56,524 bases of DNA from Asticcacaulis sp. AC402 (GTDB lineage: Bacteria; Pseudomonadota; Alphaproteobacteria; Caulobacterales; Caulobacteraceae), in contig NZ_AWGC01000002.1 of NCBI RefSeq assembly GCF_000495835.1, positions 1 to 56,524 on the forward strand, read 5' to 3'. Each line of letters begins with the position of its first letter. Position 1 is the stretch's first letter. Under the pieces are notes generated by a model that did no database searches, was not told the DNA's origin, and saw nothing but the letters and a program-made list of their open reading frames with translations. Below, in pieces: positions 25,627 to 34,070 of the stretch. Both the position numbers and the translations under genes were made by a program.

Positions 25627-25653
25627 GCGCTCCAGACGTTCTGACCTATGGTA

Positions 25654-27537
25654 TTAAAGGTCCAGCTTCATGTCCTGAAGCAGGGCCTTGAGGTATTCAC
25701 GGTTGATGCGGTCCTCATCGACCGGCGCCAGGCGTGCCGCAGCCTGGCTGCTAGGTCGCACATATTCGTTAACCGCACCATTGGAGCGTAGGGAATCGAT
25801 GGGGGCGCGCATCGGGCGCGGCGCAATAAACTGCGCCGATTCGATCGCCCTGGCCGGACCTTCCACCCACTGGACGGGGATTTCGAACCAGAAGTTCGAA
25901 CCTTCGCCCTGACGCGAGACGACACCGATATGACCACCCAGCAGATCGACGATGGCTTTGGAAATCGAGAGCCCAAGTCCGTTGTTGCTCTTGCGGTTAC
26001 CTGAAACATCACCGCCGATGTCGCCGCCGTTGAACAGGCTCAGCGACTGGTCTTCGCTCATGCCAACGCCGGTATCGCGGACCGAAATCCGTAACCATTG
26101 GCCGTTATCGATCGTGACCTGCGAGGCGGTGACATTGATCAGGCCGCCGCGTGTGAACTTGCAGGCATTGCTGATCAGGTTCTGCACCACCTGGCGCAGA
26201 CGCATGGAATCGAGGCGGGCATAGGGATTGTCGAGATCGACGAAATGCGCTGTCAGTTTTGTCTGGCCTGACTGGGCCTGTGGCGCGAACTGGTTGACGA
26301 TATCCTTGATCAGGTTGACAACATTGACCGACTCTTCGGCCGAATGGGCATGGTCGTCACCGCGTGCCGGCACGGCATCCAGGGCTGAGACGTCGACCGT
26401 GTCCTTGACGAGCGACTGCAGGGCCTTGGCCGATTTCAGCAGGTTGGTGGTGTAGGCGGCAATGTCCGGGTTGTCATGGCGTTGCTCGTTCAGCAGGCGG
26501 GCATAGCCCAGGATGTTGTTGAGCGGCGTCTTCAGTTCGTTGGTAATGTGCGTCAGGAAGCTGTTCTTGGCTTCGTTGATGTCCTCCGCGTTCATACGGG
26601 CGCGGATAAGTTCTTCCTGGTCGGAAACCCCTTCGGTGATGTCGCGCACGACGCCACACAGGCGGATCGCTGTGCCCTTGTCGTCATATTCGACACCGCC
26701 CTTGGTGCGGATGTTGCGGTTGACCTTGTCCTTGCGGCGCAGGATCTCGACATTGAAATCGAAGTCTTCGCCATAGTTTACGGCGCGCTGGAACTTGTCG
26801 ATAATCAGCTGTTGATCGGCCTGCTCGTAGATGTCGAGCTGGGTGGCAACGCGCGGTTTGTAAGACTTGGGCGACAGGCCATAGATGGCGTAGAGGCCCT
26901 TGGACCAGGTAACTTCGCGCGTCTTCAGGTCAATTGCCCAGTGGCCGATGCCTGTCATGTCCTGGGCGAGATCGAAACGGATCTGATTGGACTTCAGCTC
27001 GAACAGGATGTCGTTGCGCTCGACCGTGTTCTGCGCGAGGGCAATGGTGGTGGCGGCATTGTTGGCGAACTGGCGGAACAGCGCCAGCTTCTGGGCGGTG
27101 AAGTCATGGCGCGGCTGGCGTTCGCTGAGGATCATCACCCCCAGGACAACGCCGTCGGAGACCAGCGGCATATCGACGTAGAAACGCAGCTTCGGCCCAT
27201 TGAGCACGGCGGCTTCCAGGAAGTAGCGTGCGTCGGCGGTGGCGTCCGGAATCAGCAGGGATTCGCCCGGTATCAGTTTGCGCTGGCAGAAGGAAATGTC
27301 GTCCAGCAGGGTTTCGTTGCTGAAGCCGGTGGTACCCTTTACGGCCAGCTGATTGCCCTCGTACAGCTTGATAATGGCCAGCGGGGTGTCGAACAGACCC
27401 GCCGCCAGTTCGCACACCGACTTGCAGATACGGCCGAATTCCAGCTCGCGTTCGTGGGCATGGGCATTGCCCTTGGCATCACCTTTTTGGTGCGCCATGG
27501 CATGGGCATGAGCCGTGTCTTCTGCAAATTGGGACAT
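25654..27537 (-). CDS. GAF-PAS sensor histidine kinase homologue with Asn at the phospho-acceptor site
   Basis: A 627-residue soluble sensor protein. Order: His-rich N-terminus (residues 9-30), GAF domain (about 33-172), PAS domain (about 185-305), HisKA dimerisation helix (about 320-385), HATPase (about 445-555) and a 70-residue tail. The ATP site looks intact: NLISNACKF (N box), VRDTGVGM (G1) and NGLGLSI (G2). In the H box the usual SHELRTPLN reads TNELKTPLN, so the His is Asn333. It may be a pseudokinase or scaffold. The start at 27537 has AGAAGG 7 bases upstream and removes a 16-residue extension. CtrA-like half sites lie upstream. Confidence 0.88.
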   Translation of the reverse strand: MSQFAEDTAHAHAMAHQKGDAKGNAHAHERELEFGRICKSVCELAAGLFDTPLAIIKLYEGNQLAVKGTTGFSNETLLDDISFCQRKLIPGESLLIPDATADARYFLEAAVLNGPKLRFYVDMPLVSDGVVLGVMILSERQPRHDFTAQKLALFRQFANNAATTIALAQNTVERNDILFELKSNQIRFDLAQDMTGIGHWAIDLKTREVTWSKGLYAIYGLSPKSYKPRVATQLDIYEQADQQLIIDKFQRAVNYGEDFDFNVEILRRKDKVNRNIRTKGGVEYDDKGTAIRLCGVVRDITEGVSDQEELIRARMNAEDINEAKNSFLTHITNELKTPLNNILGYARLLNEQRHDNPDIAAYTTNLLKSAKALQSLVKDTVDVSALDAVPARGDDHAHSAEESVNVVNLIKDIVNQFAPQAQSGQTKLTAHFVDLDNPYARLDSMRLRQVVQNLISNACKFTRGGLINVTASQVTIDNGQWLRISVRDTGVGMSEDQSLSLFNGGDIGGDVSGNRKSNNGLGLSISKAIVDLLGGHIGVVSRQGEGSNFWFEIPVQWVEGPARAIESAQFIAPRPMRAPIDSLRSNGAVNEYVRPSSQAAARLAPVDEDRINREYLKALLQDMKLDL

Positions 27538-27561
27538 AGGTAAACCTTCTTGATGCGCGAA

Positions 27562-27620
27562 GGTTAACCAAAAAGGTTTACCCATTTGTAAATGAAAGCC
27601 TTAACCACGCGTTATGGTTA
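27562..27620. promoter_or_regulatory. Cluster of CtrA-like half sites upstream of the kinase gene
   Basis: GGTTAACC at 27562-27569, then TTAACCACGCGTTAT (27601-27615), which is TTAA-N7-TTAT, and an inverted TGGTTAGG arm to 27622. TTAACC is the core of the CtrA half site. The cluster starts 25 bases before the kinase start codon. Confidence 0.4.
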
Positions 27621-27970
27621 GGCTTTTCACGCCCTGTTCCGATTTTACGGGTAGATTCGTTTCGCAAAGGTATTTTACGCACCTGTTGCCGCAGGATTTT
27701 TTCCATGGGCTTCCCCCTGGCCAGATCGTCGATCAGTTTGTCGGCGTAGTGAATTTCCCGCATGAGGAGACCTTCGGTGCCTTCAATCGGTGCGTCACAG
27801 ATCTTGGCTGTGATCAGTTGCCGCGACGGGTGGATGTGCGGGGCTTGCGCAAGGAAGGACTCGATATCGGTTTTCGCGGTCAGGTGGGCTTTCAATCGCG
27901 CCTGACTGTAGCCGGTCAGCCCGTGCACGATCTGGTCGACCTCAGCCACGGTCCGACCCCTGATGCTGGT
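27578..27970 (-). pseudogene. DUF2200-family gene lacking its N-terminus
   Basis: The frame reads ...GRTVAEVDQIVHGLTGYSQARL...PLMREIHYADKLIDDLARGKPMEKILR, matching the body of the small DUF2200 family. Family members normally begin some 25 residues earlier, before the KGRT motif. Here the codons upstream of GRT do not continue the family, and only a GTG at 27949 is available as a start. The C-terminus also runs about 35 residues past the usual MEKILR end. Both ends suggest a decayed or truncated gene. It overlaps the CtrA-like region of the kinase promoter. Function of the family is unknown. Confidence 0.55.
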
Positions 27971-28055
27971 GTCTGCTCGTGGTCAAATCCTTCGCTTAAA
28001 TCTGGTAAATCGTGATCACAATATGCTATCCCGGGCTCGACACAAGGAGCCTGAC

Positions 28056-29333
28056 ATGACCGCCAATTCCGATCTCGCCGCCCGCCGCGCCGCTGCCGTT
28101 GCCCGCGGAGTCGGTCACGCCACCACCCTCTTTGCCAGCCGGGCTGAGAACGCTGAACTCTGGGACGCCGATGGCAACCGCTTCATCGATTTCGCTGGCG
28201 GCATCGCCGTGCTCAATACCGGCCACCGCCACCCGAAGGTTCAGGCGGCGGCCCTGGCCCAGATGGACGCCTTCACCCATACCGCCTTCCAGGTCGTGCC
28301 CTACGAATCCTATATTGCCCTTGCCGAACGACTCAACGCCCTGGCGCCCATCGACGGACCGGCCAAGTCGGTCCTGTTCACCAGCGGCGCCGAAGCGGTC
28401 GAAAACGCCGTCAAGATCGCCCGCGCCCATACGAAACGCGACGGCATCATCGCCTTTTCCGGCGGCTTCCACGGCCGCACCGCCCTGACCTCGGCGCTGA
28501 CCGGCAAGGTCGTGCCGTACAAGAAGGACCTCGGTCCACAACAGCCCGGCATCTATCACCTGCCCTTCCCCGTCGAGGCGCACGGTATCGACACTGCGGA
28601 CACGCTGAAGATGCTCGACTATCTGTTCAAGGCCGACATAGCGCCGGACGCGGTCGCCGCCATTATCATCGAACCGGTCCAGGGCGAAGGCGGCTTCCTG
28701 ATTACCCCACCCGAACTGATGCGTGCCCTGCGCAAGATCTGCGACGACCACGCAATCCTTCTGATTGCTGACGAGGTCCAGACCGGTTTCGGACGTACCG
28801 GCAAGCTGTTTGCCATGGAAAACTATGACGTCAAGCCCGACCTGATGACCATGGCCAAGTCGCTGGCCGGCGGGTATCCGCTGTCGGGCGTGGTCGGCCG
28901 CGCCGAGGTCATGGACGCGCCCGTGGTCGGCGGCATGGGCGGCACCTATGGCGGCAATCCGGTCGCCTGCGCCGCCGCGCTCGCCGTTCTGGAGGTCATT
29001 GAAGACGAAGGCCTGCTCGACGCTGCCAACCGGCAGGGTGCCAAGATCAAGGCTCGCCTAGAAGCGATGTCACAGCGCAACGACCTTGTTGCCATGTCGT
29101 CGATCCGCGGGTTGGGCGCCATGATCGCTTTCGACATCGTCACGGAACGCGGCAGCTTCACCCCGGACGCCGCCGCCACAAAAACCGCCTGCGTGAAGGC
29201 CCAGACCCACGGCCTGATCCTGCTGTCGTGCGGCGTCTATGGCAACACTATCCGGCTGCTCGCGCCCCTCACTATCGCAGACGACCTGCTTGACGAAGGG
29301 CTCGACAAACTGGAAGCCGCGCTCAGGGTGTAA
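28056..29333 (+). CDS. gabT: 4-aminobutyrate aminotransferase-like PLP enzyme
   Basis: A 425-residue class-III PLP aminotransferase, closest in pattern to GabT (4-aminobutyrate + 2-oxoglutarate to succinate semialdehyde + glutamate). Visible motifs are [14 protein letters not shown] (phosphate-binding loop), [27 protein letters not shown] with the PLP-binding Asp, [13 protein letters not shown] with the Schiff-base Lys, and [24 protein letters not shown] lies 8 bases before the ATG at 28056; longer readings from 27963 lack a ribosome site. Its 3' end overlaps the convergent DUF6445 gene by 11 bases. No GabD lies next to it, so other amine substrates remain possible. Confidence 0.9.
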   Translation: MTANSDLAARRAAAVARGVGHATTLFASRAENAELWDADGNRFIDFAGGIAVLNTGHRHPKVQAAALAQMDAFTHTAFQVVPYESYIALAERLNALAPIDGPAKSVLFTSGAEAVENAVKIARAHTKRDGIIAFSGGFHGRTALTSALTGKVVPYKKDLGPQQPGIYHLPFPVEAHGIDTADTLKMLDYLFKADIAPDAVAAIIIEPVQGEGGFLITPPELMRALRKICDDHAILLIADEVQTGFGRTGKLFAMENYDVKPDLMTMAKSLAGGYPLSGVVGRAEVMDAPVVGGMGGTYGGNPVACAAALAVLEVIEDEGLLDAANRQGAKIKARLEAMSQRNDLVAMSSIRGLGAMIAFDIVTERGSFTPDAAATKTACVKAQTHGLILLSCGVYGNTIRLLAPLTIADDLLDEGLDKLEAALRV

Positions 29334-30018
29334 CCTTGGCGCGAATAAAGATGTTGCCTGTCAGCCGGCCATGCCTGGGATCGGGGCTGAAATTGAAGTC
29401 GTCAGGCAACAGCCCCGAATGCAGCAGCCGACCTGGATAGATCAGGGCGCGATTATAGCGCGCCTCGACCTTGGCCAGTTCAATGAAACCATTGCCATCG
29501 CCGTCATGATAACCTCGTGCCGGCGCCAGTTCGAGACCGTCCTGTTCGCGCGCAACCGCGTAGGCCTGAAGACGATCCTGCGACAGGGTTTCAAAACCCG
29601 TTCGCTGATGGCGGTAAAACGCCGTCCCCCCGGCTGGACGTTTTGACAGATAATGCAGGATGGCGAAACTTTCGGCATCCGGGTAGTCAAAATGCGGAAT
29701 GGACTGCAACGGCTGCAGGTCATCGGGCGCGGTCGTCACCAGGGAAAATCCCGCATCGAGGATGTCATAGCCGGTGACGCCGTAAACCGAGAGCATCAGG
29801 GGTATCAGGGATTGGCAAACCACGCGCACATAGTCGAAAGCCTCACCGTCCTGGGGGAGGATACGGTGGCGGCGACCGGGATAGTAGTGACCCGTCTGGC
29901 TGGGAAATGGGGCCAAATCGGTTGCGAGCTGAACAAGATAGTCGGGATCTTCAACAAAATTGTCGATGATGACCACAGAGGTTTCTTCCGCACCAATCTT
30001 TATGGTCTGTACCGACAC
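29323..30018 (-). CDS. DUF6445 protein, candidate Fe(II)/2-oxoglutarate oxygenase-like
   Basis: A 231-residue soluble protein. It shares its plan with the protein at 30324: an N-terminal domain, IPHFDYPD (His109, Asp111), GGTAFYRH, RLLHSG (His200) and GRLTGN (Arg218). This HxD...H...R pattern, with 17 residues between the last His and the Arg, is that of Fe(II)/2-oxoglutarate oxygenases. The family is known mainly as neighbours of tryptophan-halogenase-like genes and TonB receptors, and its activity is not established. It is convergent and overlapping with gabT, and lies back-to-back with its paralogue across a tandem repeat. Enzyme class is inferred from motif spacing. Confidence 0.75.
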   Translation of the reverse strand: MSVQTIKIGAEETSVVIIDNFVEDPDYLVQLATDLAPFPSQTGHYYPGRRHRILPQDGEAFDYVRVVCQSLIPLMLSVYGVTGYDILDAGFSLVTTAPDDLQPLQSIPHFDYPDAESFAILHYLSKRPAGGTAFYRHQRTGFETLSQDRLQAYAVAREQDGLELAPARGYHDGDGNGFIELAKVEARYNRALIYPGRLLHSGLLPDDFNFSPDPRHGRLTGNIFIRAKVTP

Positions 30019-30090
30019 GCCCGGCTCCTTGATTATTCCTGCCCCTTACTGACGCAAAATCCCTTGTGTTGCAATTCCTGCTTAAGCTTC

Positions 30091-30190
30091 TAGAGCGCGA
30101 TGGCTTTAGGTAGAATCGCCATCTCGCTCTAAGTTTTTGTTTTGTCGCGCAATTTGTCCGAAAAGTGGCTTCCACTTTATCGGATTGCGC
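30091..30190 (+). repeat. Two-hairpin repeat (family 1), copy C of an exact tandem pair
   Basis: A 100-base unit: TAGAGCGCGATGGC, loop, GCCATCTCGCTCTA, TTTTTGTTTTGTCGCGC, TCCGAAAAGTGG...CCACTTTATCGGA, TTGCGC. It is repeated without a mismatch at 30191-30290. The pair fills most of the gap between the two divergent DUF6445 genes. Confidence 0.95.
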
Positions 30191-30295
30191 TAGAGCGCGA
30201 TGGCTTTAGGTAGAATCGCCATCTCGCTCTAAGTTTTTGTTTTGTCGCGCAATTTGTCCGAAAAGTGGCTTCCACTTTATCGGATTGCGCTCTAG
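30191..30295 (+). repeat. Two-hairpin repeat (family 1), copy D of an exact tandem pair
   Basis: Identical to copy C over 100 bases, then closed by TCTAG, which completes the CGCTCTAG end. The absence of any difference implies recent duplication or ongoing gene conversion. The plus-strand DUF6445 gene starts 28 bases later, so its promoter or leader must lie within the repeat. Confidence 0.95.
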
Positions 30296-30323
30296 TTTGC
30301 GGAAAACCCAAAGAGGACGTCAC

Positions 30324-31025
30324 ATGGCCGCGGACATAGCCTTAAATCCCAATCCACATATCGAGATCTGGAAGTTCGGCCACGACAACGAACCCGTCTT
30401 CATCGCCGACAATGTCCTCGCCGACCCCGACGCCCTGCTTGCCAGCGCCAGGATGGACAGTTTCGGCGCGCCCCCGCAAAAATCATGGTATCCCGGCCTG
30501 GTTGCGCCCGTGCCTGATCTCTACCGAAAAATTGTGCTGGACGTCTTGAGACGTCCGATGGCGCAGGTGTTCGGGATGCACCCTGACTACAATGCCGGTT
30601 CCTACGGCTTTTTCGGTTTGACCACGCAGGGCCCTGACGACATGTCACCCAACCAGGTGGCGCCACACACCGATACCCATCGCCTGCACAGCTTCGCCAC
30701 GGTGCATTATCTCAGTCATGGCGACTTTGGCGGCACCGCCTTCTATCGCCACAAGTCGACCGGTTTTGAACTGATCACCCCCAGCCGAAGCGCCAAGTTC
30801 GCCCATTTCCGCCGTCAGGAACTCGCCGAGCGTGCCGGCAAGCCGCTGTCGGAAATCCGCGACCTGTATGAGGAGATTGCCTATGTCGAGCCCAGATTCA
30901 ACCGGCTGATACTGTACCGGGCCGGGCAACTTCATTGTGCCAAGATGGGTGAAGGCATACAGCTCAGCAAGGATCCCGCCGCCGGGCGGCTGACGGCGAA
31001 CCTGTTCTTCAATTCAGAAGGTTGA
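30324..31025 (+). CDS. DUF6445 protein, second paralogue
   Basis: A 233-residue soluble protein related to the one at 29323-30018. The shared pattern is PHTDTH (His115, Asp117), GGTAFYRHKSTGFE, RAGQLHCAK (His204) and AGRLTANLFF (Arg222), again HxD...H...R as in Fe(II)/2-oxoglutarate oxygenases. AAAGAGGA lies 8 bases before the ATG at 30324; an earlier frame start at 30237 would translate the repeat and was rejected. It ends one base before the convergent halogenase gene's stop. Substrate and true activity are unknown; a link to the halogenases is suggested by adjacency. Confidence 0.75.
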   Translation: MAADIALNPNPHIEIWKFGHDNEPVFIADNVLADPDALLASARMDSFGAPPQKSWYPGLVAPVPDLYRKIVLDVLRRPMAQVFGMHPDYNAGSYGFFGLTTQGPDDMSPNQVAPHTDTHRLHSFATVHYLSHGDFGGTAFYRHKSTGFELITPSRSAKFAHFRRQELAERAGKPLSEIRDLYEEIAYVEPRFNRLILYRAGQLHCAKMGEGIQLSKDPAAGRLTANLFFNSEG

Positions 31026-31026
31026 G

Positions 31027-32553
31027 CTATCCGGCCGCCACCAGGCGCGCAGAGGTGGACGCACAGTGGCGGTTGATGAAGTCCTCATGCAGCGGCAGGG
31101 TTTTGACCCGCTCTGTTACAAGGGTCCGCCAACGACCCAAATGCAGGCGTAAGTCGTCATCTTCCAGGGCATCAGCTGCCGGATGGTAGTCCTGGGGCAC
31201 CAGACCCTGGCCGGTCAGGACTGCAACCCAACTCACCTCTTTGAACAGGTCGGGTTCACGCGACAGAGTCTGACAGGTGGAGCGAAAAACGTCGAGGCGC
31301 GCCTGCAGGCTGTCAGGTACGCTCATCTGCTGCACCTGGCGCCAGAACGGGGTGTCGTCGCGTTCGGTCACCTTGTAGTGGGCTATGATGAAGTCCTTGA
31401 TGTTCTCATAATCATGCTCGACCTGTCGGTTGTACTCATCGACGATATGCGGGTTGAAACCATGGCGCGGGAAAAGTGCCAGGAATTTGAAAGCGCCTGA
31501 CTGGACAAGATGAATACTGGTCGATTCCAGAGGCTCCAGGAATCCGCTGGCCAGACCCAGGGCAACAACGTTCTTGTTCCAGGCCTTGTTGCGACGCCCG
31601 GTAACGAAGCGAAGGATTTTCGGATCGGCCAATGGCTTGCCGTCGAGACGCGCCAACAGGGTCTGCGCCGCCTCATCCTCGCTGATGAAATCGTTGCAGA
31701 AGACATAGCCGTTGCCGGTACGATGCTGCAACGGAATGCGCCATTGCCAACCGGACTCGCGTGCCGTGGCGCGGGTGTAGGGGGTCAGAACCTCGACACG
31801 CTCGCACGGCACGGCAGCGGCCCGGTTCATCGGCAGCCAGCGACTCCAGTCGGTATAGCCAGTTTTCAGGGTCTCCTCGATCAGCAGGCCGCGAAAACCG
31901 GAGCAATCGACGAACAGGTCGCCCTCGATGACGCGGCCATCGTCCATCTGCACGGAGGTCAGATAGCCAGTTTCCGGATTTTGGTTGACCTGGACGATGC
32001 GACCCTCTTGCCGCACGACGCCGCGTTGCTCGGAATATCTGCGCAGGTAACGCGCATAGAGGCCGGCATCGAACTGAAAAGCATAGTTGATGTTCGGCTT
32101 GCCGTTCTCAGGCTTGACCCGGCCAAAACGCCCCTGCAGAGCGGCTTCGGTCTCGGCATTGTATCTGCCGATATCGACCTCACCAGCGCCGCGCTGAAGA
32201 TAGTGGCGGAAATAATAGTGCGGAAAGGTAAATCCATCGATTTCAATGCCAAACAGGCCGAACGGGTGGAAATAACTTTGCCCCTTCTTACGCCAATCAG
32301 CGAATTGGATGCCCAGCTTGAAGGTCGCATTGGTCTCCCGGACAAATTCATACTCATCGATACCGAGAAACTGGTTGTACTGGATGATGGCCGGGATGGT
32401 GGCCTCACCTACACCGACCGTTCCGATCTCCTCGGACTCGACCAGGGTGATATCGTAAAAATTCGGATCGAGAGCCTTGACGAAGCAGGCGGCTGCCATC
32501 CAGCCGGCGGTGCCGCCACCAACAATGACGATTTTCTTGACGACAGACTGCAT
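31027..32553 (-). CDS. Flavin-dependent tryptophan-halogenase-family enzyme (intact motifs), third of three
   Basis: A 508-residue FAD-dependent halogenase of the PrnA/BrvH superfamily. It keeps the nucleotide-binding GGGTAGW, the catalytic Lys79 in ATFKLGIQF, the diagnostic WxWxIP motif (GWQWRIP) and Glu343-Ser344 in LEPLEST. The family halogenates electron-rich arenes such as indoles using reduced flavin, halide and oxygen; homologues beside TonB receptors in Brevundimonas (BrvH) and Xanthomonas act on free indoles in vitro, with native substrates unknown. It starts 11 bases after the preceding halogenase-like gene, so the three are one operon. No flavin reductase gene is adjacent. Confidence 0.9.
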   Translation of the reverse strand: MQSVVKKIVIVGGGTAGWMAAACFVKALDPNFYDITLVESEEIGTVGVGEATIPAIIQYNQFLGIDEYEFVRETNATFKLGIQFADWRKKGQSYFHPFGLFGIEIDGFTFPHYYFRHYLQRGAGEVDIGRYNAETEAALQGRFGRVKPENGKPNINYAFQFDAGLYARYLRRYSEQRGVVRQEGRIVQVNQNPETGYLTSVQMDDGRVIEGDLFVDCSGFRGLLIEETLKTGYTDWSRWLPMNRAAAVPCERVEVLTPYTRATARESGWQWRIPLQHRTGNGYVFCNDFISEDEAAQTLLARLDGKPLADPKILRFVTGRRNKAWNKNVVALGLASGFLEPLESTSIHLVQSGAFKFLALFPRHGFNPHIVDEYNRQVEHDYENIKDFIIAHYKVTERDDTPFWRQVQQMSVPDSLQARLDVFRSTCQTLSREPDLFKEVSWVAVLTGQGLVPQDYHPAADALEDDDLRLHLGRWRTLVTERVKTLPLHEDFINRHCASTSARLVAAG

Positions 32554-32564
32554 CTACTTGTCTC

Positions 32565-34070
32565 CTAAACCGGGACCGGCGCCATACCAAGATGCGTTTC
32601 CATCGGCTTCATCGGACCGACCGTCGCGCGAATAAAGCCCAGCATGCTCTGGAACTGGCGGATGGCTTCGGCCTCGTCCGTCTGATCGACCAGCGGGTCA
32701 TAGGCCTGAGGGATCAGGCCGTGGCCCAATAGCATGGCAATCCAGTCATCCTCTTCGAACGTTTCATCGTCGTAGAGAGCCAGACTGCCGCGGGCAAAGA
32801 AGAGCTCGAGCTTGTAGCGCAGCAACTCCGGGACCTCGATCTGGCGGCAATGGTCCCACAGGGGCTGACCAAAGCGCTGGTTCAGCAGGTAGTGGCACAT
32901 CTGATAATCGCGCACGCGCTCGAAGGACGCGCTGACATTACGATTGTATTCCTTGCTTTCCAACATGCTGTTGCGATCGAGCGGGAACAGCGAAATCAGG
33001 TGCGCGAGGCCGATGAAGTTGGCGTGCATGCGAACGCTGTCAATCGGGTCCAGCACCACGGCCGCTTCACCAATGGCGACACAATTTTTTTCCCAATAGA
33101 CCTTGCGTGTTCCGGCGGTGAAGGGGGTGATTACCGGGTCGGGATTAAGGCGCATGGATGACACAATAGCCGCCGCCTCAAAGGCTTCTTCGGCGGTCAG
33201 GTCGAGGCTGGCATAAACCTGCTGGATCGCCGTGCAGTTCTGCAATGGGTATATACCGACCCAACCCGATCGGAAGGCCGCAACCTGGCTGAATGAAGGT
33301 AAGGGCGCCAGGGGCGGACCATAGGTCGTTAGCAGCCGGTCGCACGGCAGCAGATGGTTCCACGACTCAAACGCAACACCCATGGCCTTGCCCAGGAGTT
33401 CACTGTCGGCACCCGTCGCGTCGATGAAAAAGTCGCCTTCGACGGTCTGGCCGTTCATGAGTTTGAGCGCCGTGATGCGTCCGTCCGCGGCATCTCTGAT
33501 AACCTCGGCCAGTCGGGCGGCAACGTGACCCACCTTGCGTTCCAGGGCAACGGTTTTCAGGACGCGGCAATACCCCTGGGCACCCAGGTTGTAGGCATAG
33601 TTGCAGTTGGCAAAGCCATCCGTGGCTTCCCCCGGAATAAAGAACCTGCCTTGCCGGGCAGCAACGGCGTTGATCGAAAAATCGTCGAATTCTGCCTTGA
33701 GACCCGCGGCCCGGGCCTTGACCCAATGATGGTGAAATGGAACGCGATTAATCGACTGCCCGTAGGTCGAGTAGGCATGGATGAACGGCGGACGTGTTTT
33801 TGAGAAATTGGCAAAGCGCTGACCCAGGCTGTAGGTCGCCTGAGACGCGCGCATCATTGGCGCTTCTTCTATGCCCATCAAGCCATGATAGGCCTCTTGC
33901 TGCTTAAGCGTCGGATAAACGTCGCCCGGGCGCAACAGAGACGGTAGTTCGATGACAGTGATGTCAAGACCGGCCTGGTGAAAAGCCCGCCATAAGACGT
34001 TGGCAGTCAGCCATAGCGACTCATCGCGCCCAATAATGACCACCTTCGAAACGCGATCGGTCTCAGCCAT
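32565..34070 (-). CDS. Degenerate tryptophan-halogenase paralogue
   Basis: A 501-residue protein aligned end to end with its neighbours but with altered key positions. The nucleotide-binding GGGTAGW reads GRDESLW. The catalytic Lys position in ATFKLG is Ser81 in ATYSLG. The WxWxIP motif is GWVGIYP. EPLEST becomes DPIDSV, so Glu is Asp. The reading frame is intact and the flanking GDFFIDATG and NCVAIGEA segments are conserved, so it is not simple decay; it may bind flavin or partner proteins without halogenating. It overlaps the upstream gene by 8 bases and precedes the next by 11, showing tight co-translation. Confidence 0.85.
   Translation of the reverse strand: MAETDRVSKVVIIGRDESLWLTANVLWRAFHQAGLDITVIELPSLLRPGDVYPTLKQQEAYHGLMGIEEAPMMRASQATYSLGQRFANFSKTRPPFIHAYSTYGQSINRVPFHHHWVKARAAGLKAEFDDFSINAVAARQGRFFIPGEATDGFANCNYAYNLGAQGYCRVLKTVALERKVGHVAARLAEVIRDAADGRITALKLMNGQTVEGDFFIDATGADSELLGKAMGVAFESWNHLLPCDRLLTTYGPPLAPLPSFSQVAAFRSGWVGIYPLQNCTAIQQVYASLDLTAEEAFEAAAIVSSMRLNPDPVITPFTAGTRKVYWEKNCVAIGEAAVVLDPIDSVRMHANFIGLAHLISLFPLDRNSMLESKEYNRNVSASFERVRDYQMCHYLLNQRFGQPLWDHCRQIEVPELLRYKLELFFARGSLALYDDETFEEDDWIAMLLGHGLIPQAYDPLVDQTDEAEAIRQFQSMLGFIRATVGPMKPMETHLGMAPVPV

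Larger units (their letters stand above)
25343..25653. other. Intergenic region with hairpins
   Basis: No gene is seen in these 311 bases. CCAACCCTCGATGA (25428-25441) pairs with TCATCGTGGGTTGG (25449-25462) apart from one T-T mismatch. A half copy of repeat family 1 lies at 25594-25626, and CCAAGC/GCTTGG pair at 25557-25583. The region carries the promoter of the EAL gene and the 3' end of the kinase message. Confidence 0.6.

Noticed and set aside
30091-30295. CRISPR array
   Set aside because: There are only two units, joined directly without unique spacers, and no cas genes are seen.
30237-30323. Longer N-terminus for the second DUF6445 protein
   Set aside because: The extra residues are translated from repeat copy D, and the ATG at 30324 has a good ribosome-binding site.
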